Shown: one piece after another, positions 7,785 through 16,097 of the stretch
How the letters are laid out: the number at the start of each line of letters is the position of its first letter
How positions within the stretch are numbered: the first letter of the stretch is position 1
Assembly: GCF_018224015.1 (NCBI RefSeq)
Contig: NZ_JAGPOT010000031.1
Span: 1 to 64,000 of the forward strand
Direction: 5' to 3'
Length of the DNA stretch: 64,000 bases
Source: Pseudarthrobacter albicanus
GTDB taxonomy: Bacteria > Actinomycetota > Actinomycetes > Actinomycetales > Micrococcaceae
Position numbers and translations under genes: made by a program
Notes under the pieces: generated by a model
Databases searched by the model: none
Told to the model about the DNA's origin: nothing
What the model saw: only the letters and a program-made list of their open reading frames with translations

Positions 7785-9320
7785 CTAGTGCTGCCCTGAG
7801 CCTGACCGGCTGACCAGGGCCGCGAGGTCTGCCGGGGGCATGGGGCGGCCGAAGTAGTAGCCCTGGCCGCTGGCACAGCCCAATTCCGCGAGCACCGCCG
7901 CCTGCTCGGCCGTCTCGATGCCTTCGGCAACTGCCGTGAGGCCGCAGGCATGGATGAGGTGCAGCACCGCGGCAACGAAACTTCCGTGCTCCTCGTCGGA
8001 CCCGAGGCCGTCGATCAGGCTCTTGTCGATCTTGACCACGTTCACGGGCAGCTTCCGCAGGTAGCTGATGGAGGAGTACCCCGTGCCGAAGTCGTCGATT
8101 TCGAGCTTCACGCCGAGGCGGCGCAGCCCGCTCAGCGAGTATTGGTCCACGTCCCCGCCGTTGACCGCCATGGATTCCGTCAGCTCCACAACGAGGTTTG
8201 AGGCATCCACGCCCGTCTCGGTCAGGATGTCACGCACGTGCTCGATCAGGTCCAGGCTCTGCAGCTCTGTCGTTGAGATGTTGATGCGGACGTTGAAGCC
8301 GCTGTCCACCTGCAACTCCTGCTGCCAGTCCCGCAACTGGCGGACCGCATGGCGCAAGACCCAATGGCCCAGGTCCACGATCATCCCGGTCTCCTCGGCC
8401 AGCGGAATGAACTGGTCAGGCATCAGGAGCCCGCGTACGGGGTGGTTCCACCGCACCAGCGCTTCGACGCCTTCAATCCTGCCCGTCGCGAGTGCCACCA
8501 CCGGCTGGTAGTACAGGGTCAGCTGGTCCGTGCGGATTGCTTCGCGCATTTCGGTGACCATGACGCTCTGGAGCCGGCGCGCATACAGCAGCGCCGGCTC
8601 GAACACCTTGATGCTGCTGTGCGGTTGGGCCTTGGCGGCATACATGGCCGTGTCGGCCTCCATCACCAGGTCCTCCGCGGTCTGGCCCTGTTCCGCGACC
8701 CGCAGGCCGATGCTGGCGCCGCAGGTGACGCGCAGGTCCCCGACGTCCAGGCTCTCGCCGAGGGCCTTGAGGATTCTGTTGGCCACGCGCCGGGCCCGGA
8801 CCAGGTTCGACTTGGGCAGCATGACGGCGAACTCGTCGCCGCCGAGCCGCGCGACGGTGTCCGTCTCGCGGACGGCCGCCTGAAGCCGCCGGGCGATCAT
8901 GCGCAGGACGTCGTCACCGGCACTGTGTCCCAGCGTGTCATTGATGCCCTTGAACGAATCAAGATCGAGGATCAGGAGGGCGGGGGGCATTTCGCCGCGG
9001 GACGTCTCCGCCAGAGCATGGCTGAGTGCCGCATTTAGTGCCGTCCTGTTGGCCAGCTGGGTCAGCGGGTCCGTCAGCGCCATCCGCTCGAGTTCCACCT
9101 GGGCTTCGCGCAGCATGGCGGTGCGGCGCTCGACCCGGTCCTCGAGCTCCTGGTAGATGGTCTGCAGGTCGTCCGCCATCAGGTTGATGCCGGTTATGAC
9201 GGCCGCGACGTCGTCCCGGGCCTCCGAGAGCGGGATCCTCGTGGTCAGGTCCCCCCCGGCGATCCGGACGATGCCCTCCACGAGTGCATGGAGCCGGGGG
9301 TCCGGCGGCTCACTCGTCAC
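7785..9320 (-). CDS. Diguanylate cyclase/phosphodiesterase (HAMP-GGDEF-EAL)
   Basis: A 511-residue soluble protein. It has a HAMP-like N-terminal linker (about 10-75), a GGDEF domain with intact GGDEF (160-164) and an RETD inhibitory site (151-154) five residues upstream, then an EAL domain with EAL at 286-288 and DDFGTGYSS near 408. It makes and/or degrades cyclic di-GMP; both catalytic motifs look intact. The GTG at 9320 is chosen because it overlaps the end of the STAS-like gene by 11 bp and because the frame upstream of it loses all similarity. There is no membrane segment, so sensing presumably comes from the neighbouring DUF7793/STAS-like protein. Confidence 0.88.
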   Translation of the reverse strand: MTSEPPDPRLHALVEGIVRIAGGDLTTRIPLSEARDDVAAVITGINLMADDLQTIYQELEDRVERRTAMLREAQVELERMALTDPLTQLANRTALNAALSHALAETSRGEMPPALLILDLDSFKGINDTLGHSAGDDVLRMIARRLQAAVRETDTVARLGGDEFAVMLPKSNLVRARRVANRILKALGESLDVGDLRVTCGASIGLRVAEQGQTAEDLVMEADTAMYAAKAQPHSSIKVFEPALLYARRLQSVMVTEMREAIRTDQLTLYYQPVVALATGRIEGVEALVRWNHPVRGLLMPDQFIPLAEETGMIVDLGHWVLRHAVRQLRDWQQELQVDSGFNVRINISTTELQSLDLIEHVRDILTETGVDASNLVVELTESMAVNGGDVDQYSLSGLRRLGVKLEIDDFGTGYSSISYLRKLPVNVVKIDKSLIDGLGSDEEHGSFVAAVLHLIHACGLTAVAEGIETAEQAAVLAELGCASGQGYYFGRPMPPADLAALVSRSGSGQH

Positions 9321-9651
9321 GCGCGTACTGCCTGAGCCACATGACGGCGTCCGACTCGGAGGTGAAGAATTGTGCCGGGATCGTCTCGATTTTCGACCGC
9401 AGGAGGTAATGGGCGATGACCCGGTCCACCGGGCTCTCGCCCACGAGGGCAAAGGCGGAGACGGCAATCGAGGAGGTATAGGTGTGCCGGGCCTCGACGC
9501 TGACGCCCACGACGCCGGTGATGACCAGCAGCACCGGCAGGCGCCGCCCCTGGGCGAGGGAGCGGACCGCGGCGCCCGCGGCACGCGCCTGCGGCCCCTC
9601 GATCACTTGGTGCGGCGGAAGCGTGACCTTGATGATGCCCCGGTCAGTCAT
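9310..9651 (-). CDS. DUF7793/STAS-like domain protein
   Basis: A 113-residue protein with an alternating beta/alpha pattern like the STAS/SpoIIAA-type fold described for DUF7793-class proteins. The segment SSIAVSAFALVGESPVDRVIAHYLL resembles that core and the C terminus is FFTSESDAVMWL. The ATG at 9651 follows GAGG at 5-nt spacing; a TTG at 9759 is an alternative start. The 3' end overlaps the GGDEF-EAL gene, so the pair is one translational unit. It is likely a regulatory partner of the c-di-GMP enzyme. The family assignment is from memory and moderate. Confidence 0.65.
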   Translation of the reverse strand: MTDRGIIKVTLPPHQVIEGPQARAAGAAVRSLAQGRRLPVLLVITGVVGVSVEARHTYTSSIAVSAFALVGESPVDRVIAHYLLRSKIETIPAQFFTSESDAVMWLRQYARDE

Positions 9652-10265
9652 CCGGACCTCGATCGGGTCTCCCGCGTCAGGTTCAGGGGCGGCCAGCTTT
9701 TCAACCGGTTCGTCCTCGGGGTTTCGTTCGTCGGGCCCGGCCAGGGCTTCAACGGTCAACGGACGGCATTTCGACGGCGGCGGCCCGCTGATGCGCGGAC
9801 GTCCCGGTTCACCGGCCCGGTGATGCCAGCGTCGTAACCGGCAACCGACACTCCCAGGGCCGTGGGAATACCCATCCGGCCGAGGATGATTTTGCGTCGG
9901 GAAGGACGCGGATGAACGGTCGACAGCTGTTCGAAACGCTTCTCCGCACGCCATAGGCGGCCCCGCACGGCACCTTTTTGCCCAGCGGAGACGCTTCCTG
10001 CGTCAAGGCGCGGCAAGACAAACTGATCAGGCATGAGTCCCCATAGGCTGCAAAGTCGGCGTGTCGGCGTGCGGCAATGTCGAATCGTGCACGACCCGCC
10101 GGAATGTTCCGGCGAGTGCCCTTATGATAATGCAAGGTCAGGCCGGTACCGGGCATGGGACACACCGGCAATTACCTGCGCTGATCCGGATGGCCGGCGC
10201 GTGCCTGGCAGTTCGAACTTCCGGACATCAGGGGCCCTGTGCCCCAAAGATTCCCAGGCCGCACA
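9652..10265. other. Non-coding gap upstream of the c-di-GMP operon
   Basis: A 614-bp stretch between the start of the DUF7793/STAS-like gene and the end of the DUF998 gene, both on the minus strand. I see no convincing gene, RNA or repeat. Open frames here lack start signals and read as arginine-rich shadow translations. The c-di-GMP operon promoter should lie in its left part. Confidence 0.5.
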
Positions 10266-11111
10266 TTACCTGTGGTCCGCCTCAGGCTCCCGCGCCGGCA
10301 CCTTCCCCGCCTTTGAGCTCCCCGCCGCAGAACTCCGATGCCCGGCCTTCTGCGCCTCCTGGACAAGGTGCACCCTCCGCGCAGCGCGTTCCTGCCGGAC
10401 GCGCTGCGCCACGACCAGGCCTGCCGCGCCCACGCCGATGGTGATGGGGTATCCCATCAGCCGCTCCAGGGTTCCAGGCTCGGGCACGTGCAGGCCGGTC
10501 ACCGCGCCCGTCACGAGCGCCCCGAAGGACACCACACCGCACGCCAGGATCAGCCAGCCCAGCGGTGTCTGCCGGAACCAGAGCGAGCCCAGCAGCAACA
10601 ACGCCACGGCTCCGCCCGCGAAGTACGCCACGGCGCCCACGAGATGCCAGACGGAGCCCGCGTCCTCGGGCACGAGCCCCACCAGGACGGTGCCGGCGCC
10701 GGCCGCAAACGTGAGGGACCGGACAGCCGCCGCGGCCCCGCGCGCCCGTCGGGCCGGTCCCGGGGTAAGCCGCGGCCGGGCCGCCGTGCACAGCAGCACG
10801 GAGCCGAGGAGCAGGGCCCCCACCGCCATGCCCAGGCCCTGGACCACGAACGAGGCATTCATGAGCAGGTGGGCCGGCGAGCACACATCCCGGCCGTCGA
10901 ACCCGCCGCACGCCACGGCGCCGAGGTCGCTGATCAATCCGTCCCGGCGGCTGTACGGCCCGCGCCCGGCCCAGGCGCCGATCACGGCGGTCTCCGCCAC
11001 GAAATACTGCAGCACGCTCAGCTTCGCGAGGGCGCCGACATAGAACCTGGTGGACGCCACATCCGGGAACTGGACGGCGTGGTTGCTGAGAGCGGTTGCT
11101 GCGGCTGCCAT
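10266..11111 (-). CDS. DUF998 family membrane protein
   Basis: A 281-residue protein with about six membrane helices and a polar C-terminal tail. The family signature region with SRRDGLISDLGAV and HLLMNASF is visible in the N-terminal half. The ATG at 11111 starts just before the first conserved segment; the frame upstream runs into the divergent tRNA region. The function of the family is unknown. A divergent promoter between this gene and tRNA-Arg is likely. Confidence 0.75.
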   Translation of the reverse strand: MAAAATALSNHAVQFPDVASTRFYVGALAKLSVLQYFVAETAVIGAWAGRGPYSRRDGLISDLGAVACGGFDGRDVCSPAHLLMNASFVVQGLGMAVGALLLGSVLLCTAARPRLTPGPARRARGAAAAVRSLTFAAGAGTVLVGLVPEDAGSVWHLVGAVAYFAGGAVALLLLGSLWFRQTPLGWLILACGVVSFGALVTGAVTGLHVPEPGTLERLMGYPITIGVGAAGLVVAQRVRQERAARRVHLVQEAQKAGHRSSAAGSSKAGKVPAREPEADHR

Positions 11112-11195
11112 GCCATGAGCGTAGTACGCGTCCGCACCTTGTATGCTTATACCCGTGTCCGAAGGGGCCGGCCCCGGTCGGCCGCCCGGACGCCC

Positions 11196-11268
11196 GCCCT
11201 CGTAGCTCAGTGGATAGAGCACGGCTCTCCTAAAGCCGGTGTCGTTGGTTCGATTCCAATCGAGGGCA
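11196..11268 (+). tRNA. tRNA-Arg (anticodon CCT)
   Basis: A full cloverleaf can be drawn: acceptor GCCCTCG/CGAGGGC, D arm GCTC/GAGC, anticodon stem CGGCT/AGCCG with loop CTCCTAA (anticodon CCT, reading AGG), T arm GTTGG/CCAAT with TTCGATT, and discriminator A. CCA is not encoded. It starts one or two bases before the next coding region. Confidence 0.95.
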
Positions 11269-11269
11269 C

Positions 11270-11758
11270 TTGAATCCGCCTGCCCCGGACGCCGGTCCGG
11301 ACTTCGATCTCCGCGCCTACCTGCTGGGCGCCTGGAGCGTGGACCGCACCCTGCTGGACCGCGCCACCGGCACCCGCGGAACCTTCACCGGCGTCGTGCG
11401 CTTTACCGCGGTGGACGACGGCGGCGGGCTCAGCTTCCACGAAGAGGGAACCGTCCGCTTGACCGCCACTGCCATGGACGGCGAGCCCTTTACCGGCCCG
11501 GCGAGCCGGAACTATCTGTTCAACCGCACGGAATCTCCGGATGCGATGGACGTGGCCTTTCCCGACGGCCGGCCGTTCCACCGCATGAGTTTCAGGCCAG
11601 ACGCCAGCCAGGACCAGCACTGGTGTGAGCCGGACACCTACCGGGTCACGTACACGCTTCACGGCCCGGACCACTTCAGCTATGCCTGGGACGTGCGGGG
11701 ACCGGGCAAAGACCAGCTCCTGGAATCGGTGCTGCGGCGGCTGGACCCCGCCGGTTAG
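11270..11758 (+). CDS. DUF6314 family protein
   Basis: A 162-residue protein with the opening LLGAWSVDRTLLDR and the closing YTLHGPDHFSYAWDVRGPGK typical of DUF6314, a lipocalin/THAP4-like beta-barrel type of unknown function. The best start is TTG at 11270, two bases after the tRNA-Arg discriminator. The only Shine-Dalgarno-like sequence, GAGGG, lies in the 3' acceptor strand of that tRNA. The next in-frame start would remove the conserved N terminus. A NUDIX gene follows 4 bp after the stop, suggesting a tRNA-DUF6314-NUDIX unit. Confidence 0.75.
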   Translation: MNPPAPDAGPDFDLRAYLLGAWSVDRTLLDRATGTRGTFTGVVRFTAVDDGGGLSFHEEGTVRLTATAMDGEPFTGPASRNYLFNRTESPDAMDVAFPDGRPFHRMSFRPDASQDQHWCEPDTYRVTYTLHGPDHFSYAWDVRGPGKDQLLESVLRRLDPAG

Positions 11759-11762
11759 GCTC

Positions 11763-12215
11763 ATGAGAGTGAATCCCCTCATCATCGTCTCCGCCGTCTG
11801 CGTCTTCGACGACGCCGGCCGCCTCCTGACCGTCCGCAAACGGGGCACGGACAAGTTCATGAACCCCGGCGGCAAGCCCGAGGCGGGCGAAACCGCCGCC
11901 GAGACGGCCTCCCGGGAGCTGGAGGAAGAGGTGGGGATCGTGCTGGCCCCCGGGAAGCTGGAGCTCCTGGGCATCTGGCTGGCGGACGCCGCGAATGAGG
12001 ACGCAACCCTGATCGAGGCCACCGTTTTCACGGCCCCGGGGGCCTGGAGCGCCCGGCCGGCGGCCGAGATCGCCGAAATCCGCTGGCTGGACCTGGCCGC
12101 AGAGCTGCCGGACGACCTCGCCCCGCTGCTCACAGCCCACGTGCTGCCGGCACTGTCCGCCGGCCCGGACCAGGCGCGGGCGGCGGCCCGATTCGGGTGC
12201 GCGCAAATTCCCTGA
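11763..12215 (+). CDS. NUDIX hydrolase
   Basis: A 150-residue protein with a complete NUDIX box at about residues 37-59 (G-x5-E-x7-REL-x-EE-x-GI). The family hydrolyses nucleoside diphosphates linked to other groups, for example oxidised nucleotides, sugar nucleotides or ADP-ribose; the substrate is not evident. The ATG at 11763 is four bases after the DUF6314 stop. It converges with the ABC exporter gene. Confidence 0.9.
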   Translation: MRVNPLIIVSAVCVFDDAGRLLTVRKRGTDKFMNPGGKPEAGETAAETASRELEEEVGIVLAPGKLELLGIWLADAANEDATLIEATVFTAPGAWSARPAAEIAEIRWLDLAAELPDDLAPLLTAHVLPALSAGPDQARAAARFGCAQIP

Positions 12216-12288
12216 CGCCGCCGGAATACCGGCCGCGCCAGGGAAGTGTCGCATCGAGGAGCATTTTGCGCCTCCCCGACGCCTCCTG

Positions 12289-14202
12289 CTAGAGCCCCGG
12301 CACGGCCTCCTCGGCGACCTTGGTGGCCTCGGCAAACTGCGTCCGGTACAGCTCCGCGTAGCGGCCGGCCGCGGCGAGGAGCTCGGTGTGGGTGCCCCGC
12401 TCCACGATGGAGCCGTCCTCCACCACCAGGATCACGTCGGCCGCGCGGATGGTGGAGAGCCGGTGGGCAATCACGACGGCGGTGCGCCCCTGCAGCGCGG
12501 CGCCGAGCGCCTCCTGCACCGCGGCTTCATTCGTGGAGTCCAGTGCGGCGGTGGCCTCGTCCAGGATCACCACCCGGGGCTGGGCGATGAGCAGCCGTGC
12601 GATGGTCAGGCGCTGGCGTTCGCCGCCGGAGAGGCGGTAGCCGCGCTCCCCCACCACCGTGTCCAGTCCGTCCGGCAGGGACCGGACCATCTCCTCGAGA
12701 CGGGCCTGGCGCAGCACGTCCCACATCTGCCCGTCGGTGGCTTCCGGGCGGGCCAGGCGCAGGTTGGAGGCGATGGACTCGTGGAACAGGTGCCCGTCCT
12801 GCGTCACCATGCCCAGGGTCTGGCGCATGGAATCGAAGGTGAGGTCGCGGACGTCCACGCCGGTGCCGGGCGCCGTGCCGCCGAAGCGGACGGCGCCGGA
12901 ATCGACGTCGTACAGCCGCGACAGCAGCTGCGCGATGGTGGACTTGCCGGCCCCCGAGGACCCCACCAGGGCAACGGTCTGGCCTGGCTCCACCCGGAAG
13001 CTGATGCCGTGCAGCACCTCCTCGCCGCCCCGGGTATCCAGGGTGGACACGTCCTCCAGCGAGGCCAGCGACACCTTGTCCGCCGAGGGGTAGGCGAAGC
13101 GGACGTCGTCGAACTCCACGGACAGCGGGCCGAGCGGCGATGCCACGGCGTCGGGCTTCTGCACGATGAGGGGCTTGAGGTCCAGGATCTCGAAGACCCG
13201 CTCGAAGCTGACCAGGGCGCTCATGATTTCCACCCGGGCGTTGGAGAGCGCCGTGAGCGGCGCATAGAGCCGGGTGAGCAGCAGCGCCAGCACGACGACG
13301 TCGCCGGCGGCGAGCTGGCCGCCGAGCGCCAGCCACCCGCCCAGGCCGTAGACGAGCGCCAGCGCCAGCGCCGAGACGAGCGTCAGGGCCGTCACGAAGG
13401 TGAACTGGAGCATGGCCGTGCGCACGCCGATGTCCCGCACCCGGCCGGCACGCAGGGCGAACTCCCGGGATTCCTCATCCGGGCGGCCGAAGAGCTTCAC
13501 CAGGGTGGCGCCCGGGGCGGAGAACCGCTCCGTCATCTGGGTGCCCATCGCGGCGTTGTGTCCGGCGGCTTCGCGGCGGAGGTCGGCCAGTTTGGAGCCC
13601 ATCCGGCGGGCGGGAATCAGGAAGATCGGCAGCAGGACCATGGCCAGCACGGTGACGAGCCAGGATTTGTTCAGCATCACCGCCAGGGTCAGGGCGAGGG
13701 CCACGACGTTGCTGACCACGCCCGACAGCGTCCCGGCGAAGGCCGACTGCGCGCCGATCACGTCATTGTTCAGCCGGCTGACCAGCGCCCCGGTCCGGGT
13801 GCGGGTGAAGAACGCGATCGGCATCTTCTGCACGTGGTCGAACACCTTGGTGCGCAGGTCCACGATCACACCCTCACCGATCGTGGAGGACATCCAGCGG
13901 GTCACGAGGCCGATCCCGGCCTCGGCTACTGCCACCGCGGCTATCAGCAGCGCCAGCCGGATCACGGTGTCCGTGCCGGCGCCCGCAATGATCGCATCCA
14001 CCACCTGCCCGGCGAGGACCGGGGTGGCCACCGCCAGCACGGCCATCACGATGGACAGCAGCACGAAGGCGGTCAGCTTGCGCCGGTGGGGCCGGGCAAA
14101 GCTGAACACGCGCTTGAGCGTCTCCTTCGAGAACGGCTTGGAGCCGCTCGAGGCGCGGGTGATGTTGTAGAGGGAGCTCCAGGCTACCCGGTCCATGCTC
14201 AT
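12289..14202 (-). CDS. ABC exporter, fused permease and ATPase
   Basis: A 637-residue ABC half-transporter. Six membrane helices span roughly residues 35-340. The nucleotide-binding domain carries Walker A GSSGAGKST, signature LSGGERQR, Walker B VVILDEATAALD and a switch histidine in AHRLST. It resembles the MsbA/LmrA-type multidrug or lipid exporters and probably works as a homodimer. It overlaps the ABC-F gene by 4 bp (ATGA) and is therefore co-expressed with it, which points to drug or toxic-compound defence. Its substrate is unknown. Confidence 0.9.
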   Translation of the reverse strand: MSMDRVAWSSLYNITRASSGSKPFSKETLKRVFSFARPHRRKLTAFVLLSIVMAVLAVATPVLAGQVVDAIIAGAGTDTVIRLALLIAAVAVAEAGIGLVTRWMSSTIGEGVIVDLRTKVFDHVQKMPIAFFTRTRTGALVSRLNNDVIGAQSAFAGTLSGVVSNVVALALTLAVMLNKSWLVTVLAMVLLPIFLIPARRMGSKLADLRREAAGHNAAMGTQMTERFSAPGATLVKLFGRPDEESREFALRAGRVRDIGVRTAMLQFTFVTALTLVSALALALVYGLGGWLALGGQLAAGDVVVLALLLTRLYAPLTALSNARVEIMSALVSFERVFEILDLKPLIVQKPDAVASPLGPLSVEFDDVRFAYPSADKVSLASLEDVSTLDTRGGEEVLHGISFRVEPGQTVALVGSSGAGKSTIAQLLSRLYDVDSGAVRFGGTAPGTGVDVRDLTFDSMRQTLGMVTQDGHLFHESIASNLRLARPEATDGQMWDVLRQARLEEMVRSLPDGLDTVVGERGYRLSGGERQRLTIARLLIAQPRVVILDEATAALDSTNEAAVQEALGAALQGRTAVVIAHRLSTIRAADVILVVEDGSIVERGTHTELLAAAGRYAELYRTQFAEATKVAEEAVPGL

Positions 14203-15866
14203 TTGGTGTTGCCTTTCGGGGCATCGGCGTGCAGTTCGCTGACGACGCCGTCCGAGACGTTCCAGCGCACATCCAGGCGCACGTTTTCCAGCAGCCGGCG
14301 GTCGTGGCTGACGAGCAGCAGCGCGCCGTCGTAGCTTTCGAGGGCCTCCTCAAGCTGCTCGATCGCGGGCAGGTCAAGATGGTTGGTGGGTTCGTCCAGG
14401 ACGAGCAGGTTCACGCCGCGCGCCTGCAGCAGCGCGAGGGCGGCCCTTGTCCGCTCCCCCGGGGACAGCGAGTCCACCGGGCGGGACGTGTGGTCCGCCT
14501 TCAGGCCGAACTTGGCCAGCAGGGTCCGGACTTCCGCGGGGGTGAGGTCCGTCAGCACTGCCTCGACGGCGTCCCCGAGCAACAGGCCGCCGGCGAGCAG
14601 CCCGCGGGCCTGGTCGATCTCCCCGACGGCTACCGAGGGGCCCATCGACGCGTCGCCGGAGTCGGGCTGCTGCACGCCGAGCAGGAGCCGGAGCAGGGTG
14701 GACTTGCCGGCACCGTTGGGGCCGGTGATGCCGATCCGCTCGCCGGCGTTCAGCTGCAGGTTCACCGGCCCCAGGGTGAAGCCGCCCTGATGCACGACGG
14801 CGTCCCGGAGGGTGGCCACCACGGCGCTGGAACGCGGCGCGGCCCCGATGCTGAACTGCAGCTGCCATTCCTTCCGGGGCTCTTCCACGACGTCCAGGCG
14901 GGCGATCCGGGACTCCATCTGGCGGACCTTCTGGGCCTGCTTTTCGGAGGATTCGGTGCTGGCCGCGCGCCGGATCTTGTCATTGTCCGGGCTCTTCTTC
15001 ATGGCGTTCCGGACGCCCTGCGAGCTCCACTCGCGCTGGGTGCGGGCCCGGGAGACGAGGTCCGCCTTGGTGGCGGCGAAGTCCTCGAACCGCTCCCGGG
15101 CGTGGCGGCGGGCGACGGCGCGTTCCTCCAGGAATGCCTCATAGCCGCCGTCGTACACCGCGACCGCGTTCTGGGCGAGGTCCAGTTCCACGATGGTGGT
15201 CACGCAGCGGGCGAGGAACTCGCGGTCGTGCGAGACCAGGACGACGCCGCCGCGCAGGCCCTGCACGAAGGCCTCGAGCCTGGCGAGGCCTTCGAGATCG
15301 AGGTCGTTGGTGGGTTCGTCCAGCAGCACGATGTCGAAGCGGCTCAGCAGCAGGGCCGCGAGCGCCACCCGGGCGGCCTGGCCGCCCGAGAGCCCCGTCA
15401 TCTCCGCGTCCGGGCCCACCTCGAGGCCAAGGTCGGCCAGGACCGGCGGGACCCGCTCCTGAAGATCCGCGGCGCCGGACGCCATCCAGCGGTCGAAGGC
15501 CAGCGAGTAGGCGTCATCGGAGCCCGGAGCGCCCAGTCCCAGGGCTTCGGCGGTGGACTCCATGTCTGCGGTGGCCTCGGCGCAGCCGGTGCGCCGCGCG
15601 ATGTAGGCGGCCACCGTTTCACCGGCGATCCGCTCGTGCTCCTGCGGCAGCCAGCCGACGAAGGCGTCTGCCGGGGCGAGGCTGACGGTGCCGGCCTGCG
15701 GCTCGTGGACGCCGGCGAGGAGGCGGAGCAGGGTGGATTTTCCTGCACCGTTGGCACCCACGACGCCGACGACGTCGCCGGGAGCAACGGTCAGGGAGAG
15801 CTGGGAGAAGAGTGTGCGGTGATCGTGACCACCGGAAAGGTCCTTGGCAACAAGGGTTGCAGTCAT
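14199..15866 (-). CDS. ABC-F type ATPase (ribosome-associated, possible antibiotic resistance)
   Basis: A 555-residue protein with two ATPase domains and no membrane segments. Domain 1 has GANGAGKST, LSGGQAARV and LLDEPTNDLD. Domain 2 has GPNGAGKST, LSPGERTR and VLDEPTNHLD. A charged linker of about 80 residues lies between them, as in ABC-F translation factors that act at the ribosomal E site and, in some cases, dislodge antibiotics. A short leader ORF and a terminator-like hairpin lie between 15941 and 16006 in its 5' region, which suggests attenuation control. It is first in a two-gene unit with the ABC exporter. Confidence 0.88.
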   Translation of the reverse strand: MTATLVAKDLSGGHDHRTLFSQLSLTVAPGDVVGVVGANGAGKSTLLRLLAGVHEPQAGTVSLAPADAFVGWLPQEHERIAGETVAAYIARRTGCAEATADMESTAEALGLGAPGSDDAYSLAFDRWMASGAADLQERVPPVLADLGLEVGPDAEMTGLSGGQAARVALAALLLSRFDIVLLDEPTNDLDLEGLARLEAFVQGLRGGVVLVSHDREFLARCVTTIVELDLAQNAVAVYDGGYEAFLEERAVARRHARERFEDFAATKADLVSRARTQREWSSQGVRNAMKKSPDNDKIRRAASTESSEKQAQKVRQMESRIARLDVVEEPRKEWQLQFSIGAAPRSSAVVATLRDAVVHQGGFTLGPVNLQLNAGERIGITGPNGAGKSTLLRLLLGVQQPDSGDASMGPSVAVGEIDQARGLLAGGLLLGDAVEAVLTDLTPAEVRTLLAKFGLKADHTSRPVDSLSPGERTRAALALLQARGVNLLVLDEPTNHLDLPAIEQLEEALESYDGALLLVSHDRRLLENVRLDVRWNVSDGVVSELHADAPKGNTK

Positions 15867-15940
15867 TAGTCAATCCTCTCACCCTGGCCGGAGCGGGCTG
15901 TCCACAGTCGAAAACGGCCGATTTCCGTCGGGGCATGAAA

Positions 15941-15985
15941 GAACCCGCCGGTCCGGACTTGGGGGGTGTACGGACCAGCGGGTTC
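15941..15985 (-). promoter_or_regulatory. Terminator-like attenuator hairpin in the ABC-F leader
   Basis: On the minus strand GAACCCGCTGGTCC and GGACCGGCGGGTTC form a 14-bp stem with one mismatch, followed by CTTTC. The hairpin lies about 75 bp before the ABC-F start and immediately after a 4-codon leader ORF, as expected for ribosome-controlled attenuation. No competing anti-terminator stem was obvious by eye. Confidence 0.6.
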
Positions 15986-15991
15986 GACCAC

Positions 15992-16006
15992 TTAGCATAG
16001 TTGCAT
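15992..16006 (-). CDS. Possible 4-residue leader peptide (MQLC) of the ABC-F operon
   Basis: ATG CAA CTA TGC TAA is preceded by AGAGG four bases upstream and followed by the terminator-like hairpin seven bases after the stop. Very short leader peptides whose translation stalls under ribosome-targeting antibiotics control several known ABC-F and rRNA-methylase genes. Assignment here is by position and architecture only. Confidence 0.4.
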   Translation of the reverse strand: MQLC

Positions 16007-16097
16007 CAGACCTCTACGTAAAATCGCTGCGACGGGAACCGCTGCGCGCCTGTCCACGGGCACCGGCAGTCCCGACCGACGGCGCAGGAAACCTTAG

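Noticed and set aside
7785..9584. GGDEF-EAL protein extended to an ATG at 9584 (599 residues)
   Set aside because: The extra 88 residues are the shifted-frame shadow of the STAS-like gene; GTG at 9320 overlaps that gene's stop.
11196..11268. tRNA-Arg as an integration site
   Set aside because: No integrase, repeated tRNA end or island boundary seen on either side; genes on both sides look like core genes.
12388..15869. Two very long plus-strand open frames (about 648 and 546 codons) opposite the ABC exporter and ABC-F genes
   Set aside because: They are antisense to genes with complete Walker and signature motifs, have Gly/Arg/His-rich composition and no RBS; high GC keeps such frames open.
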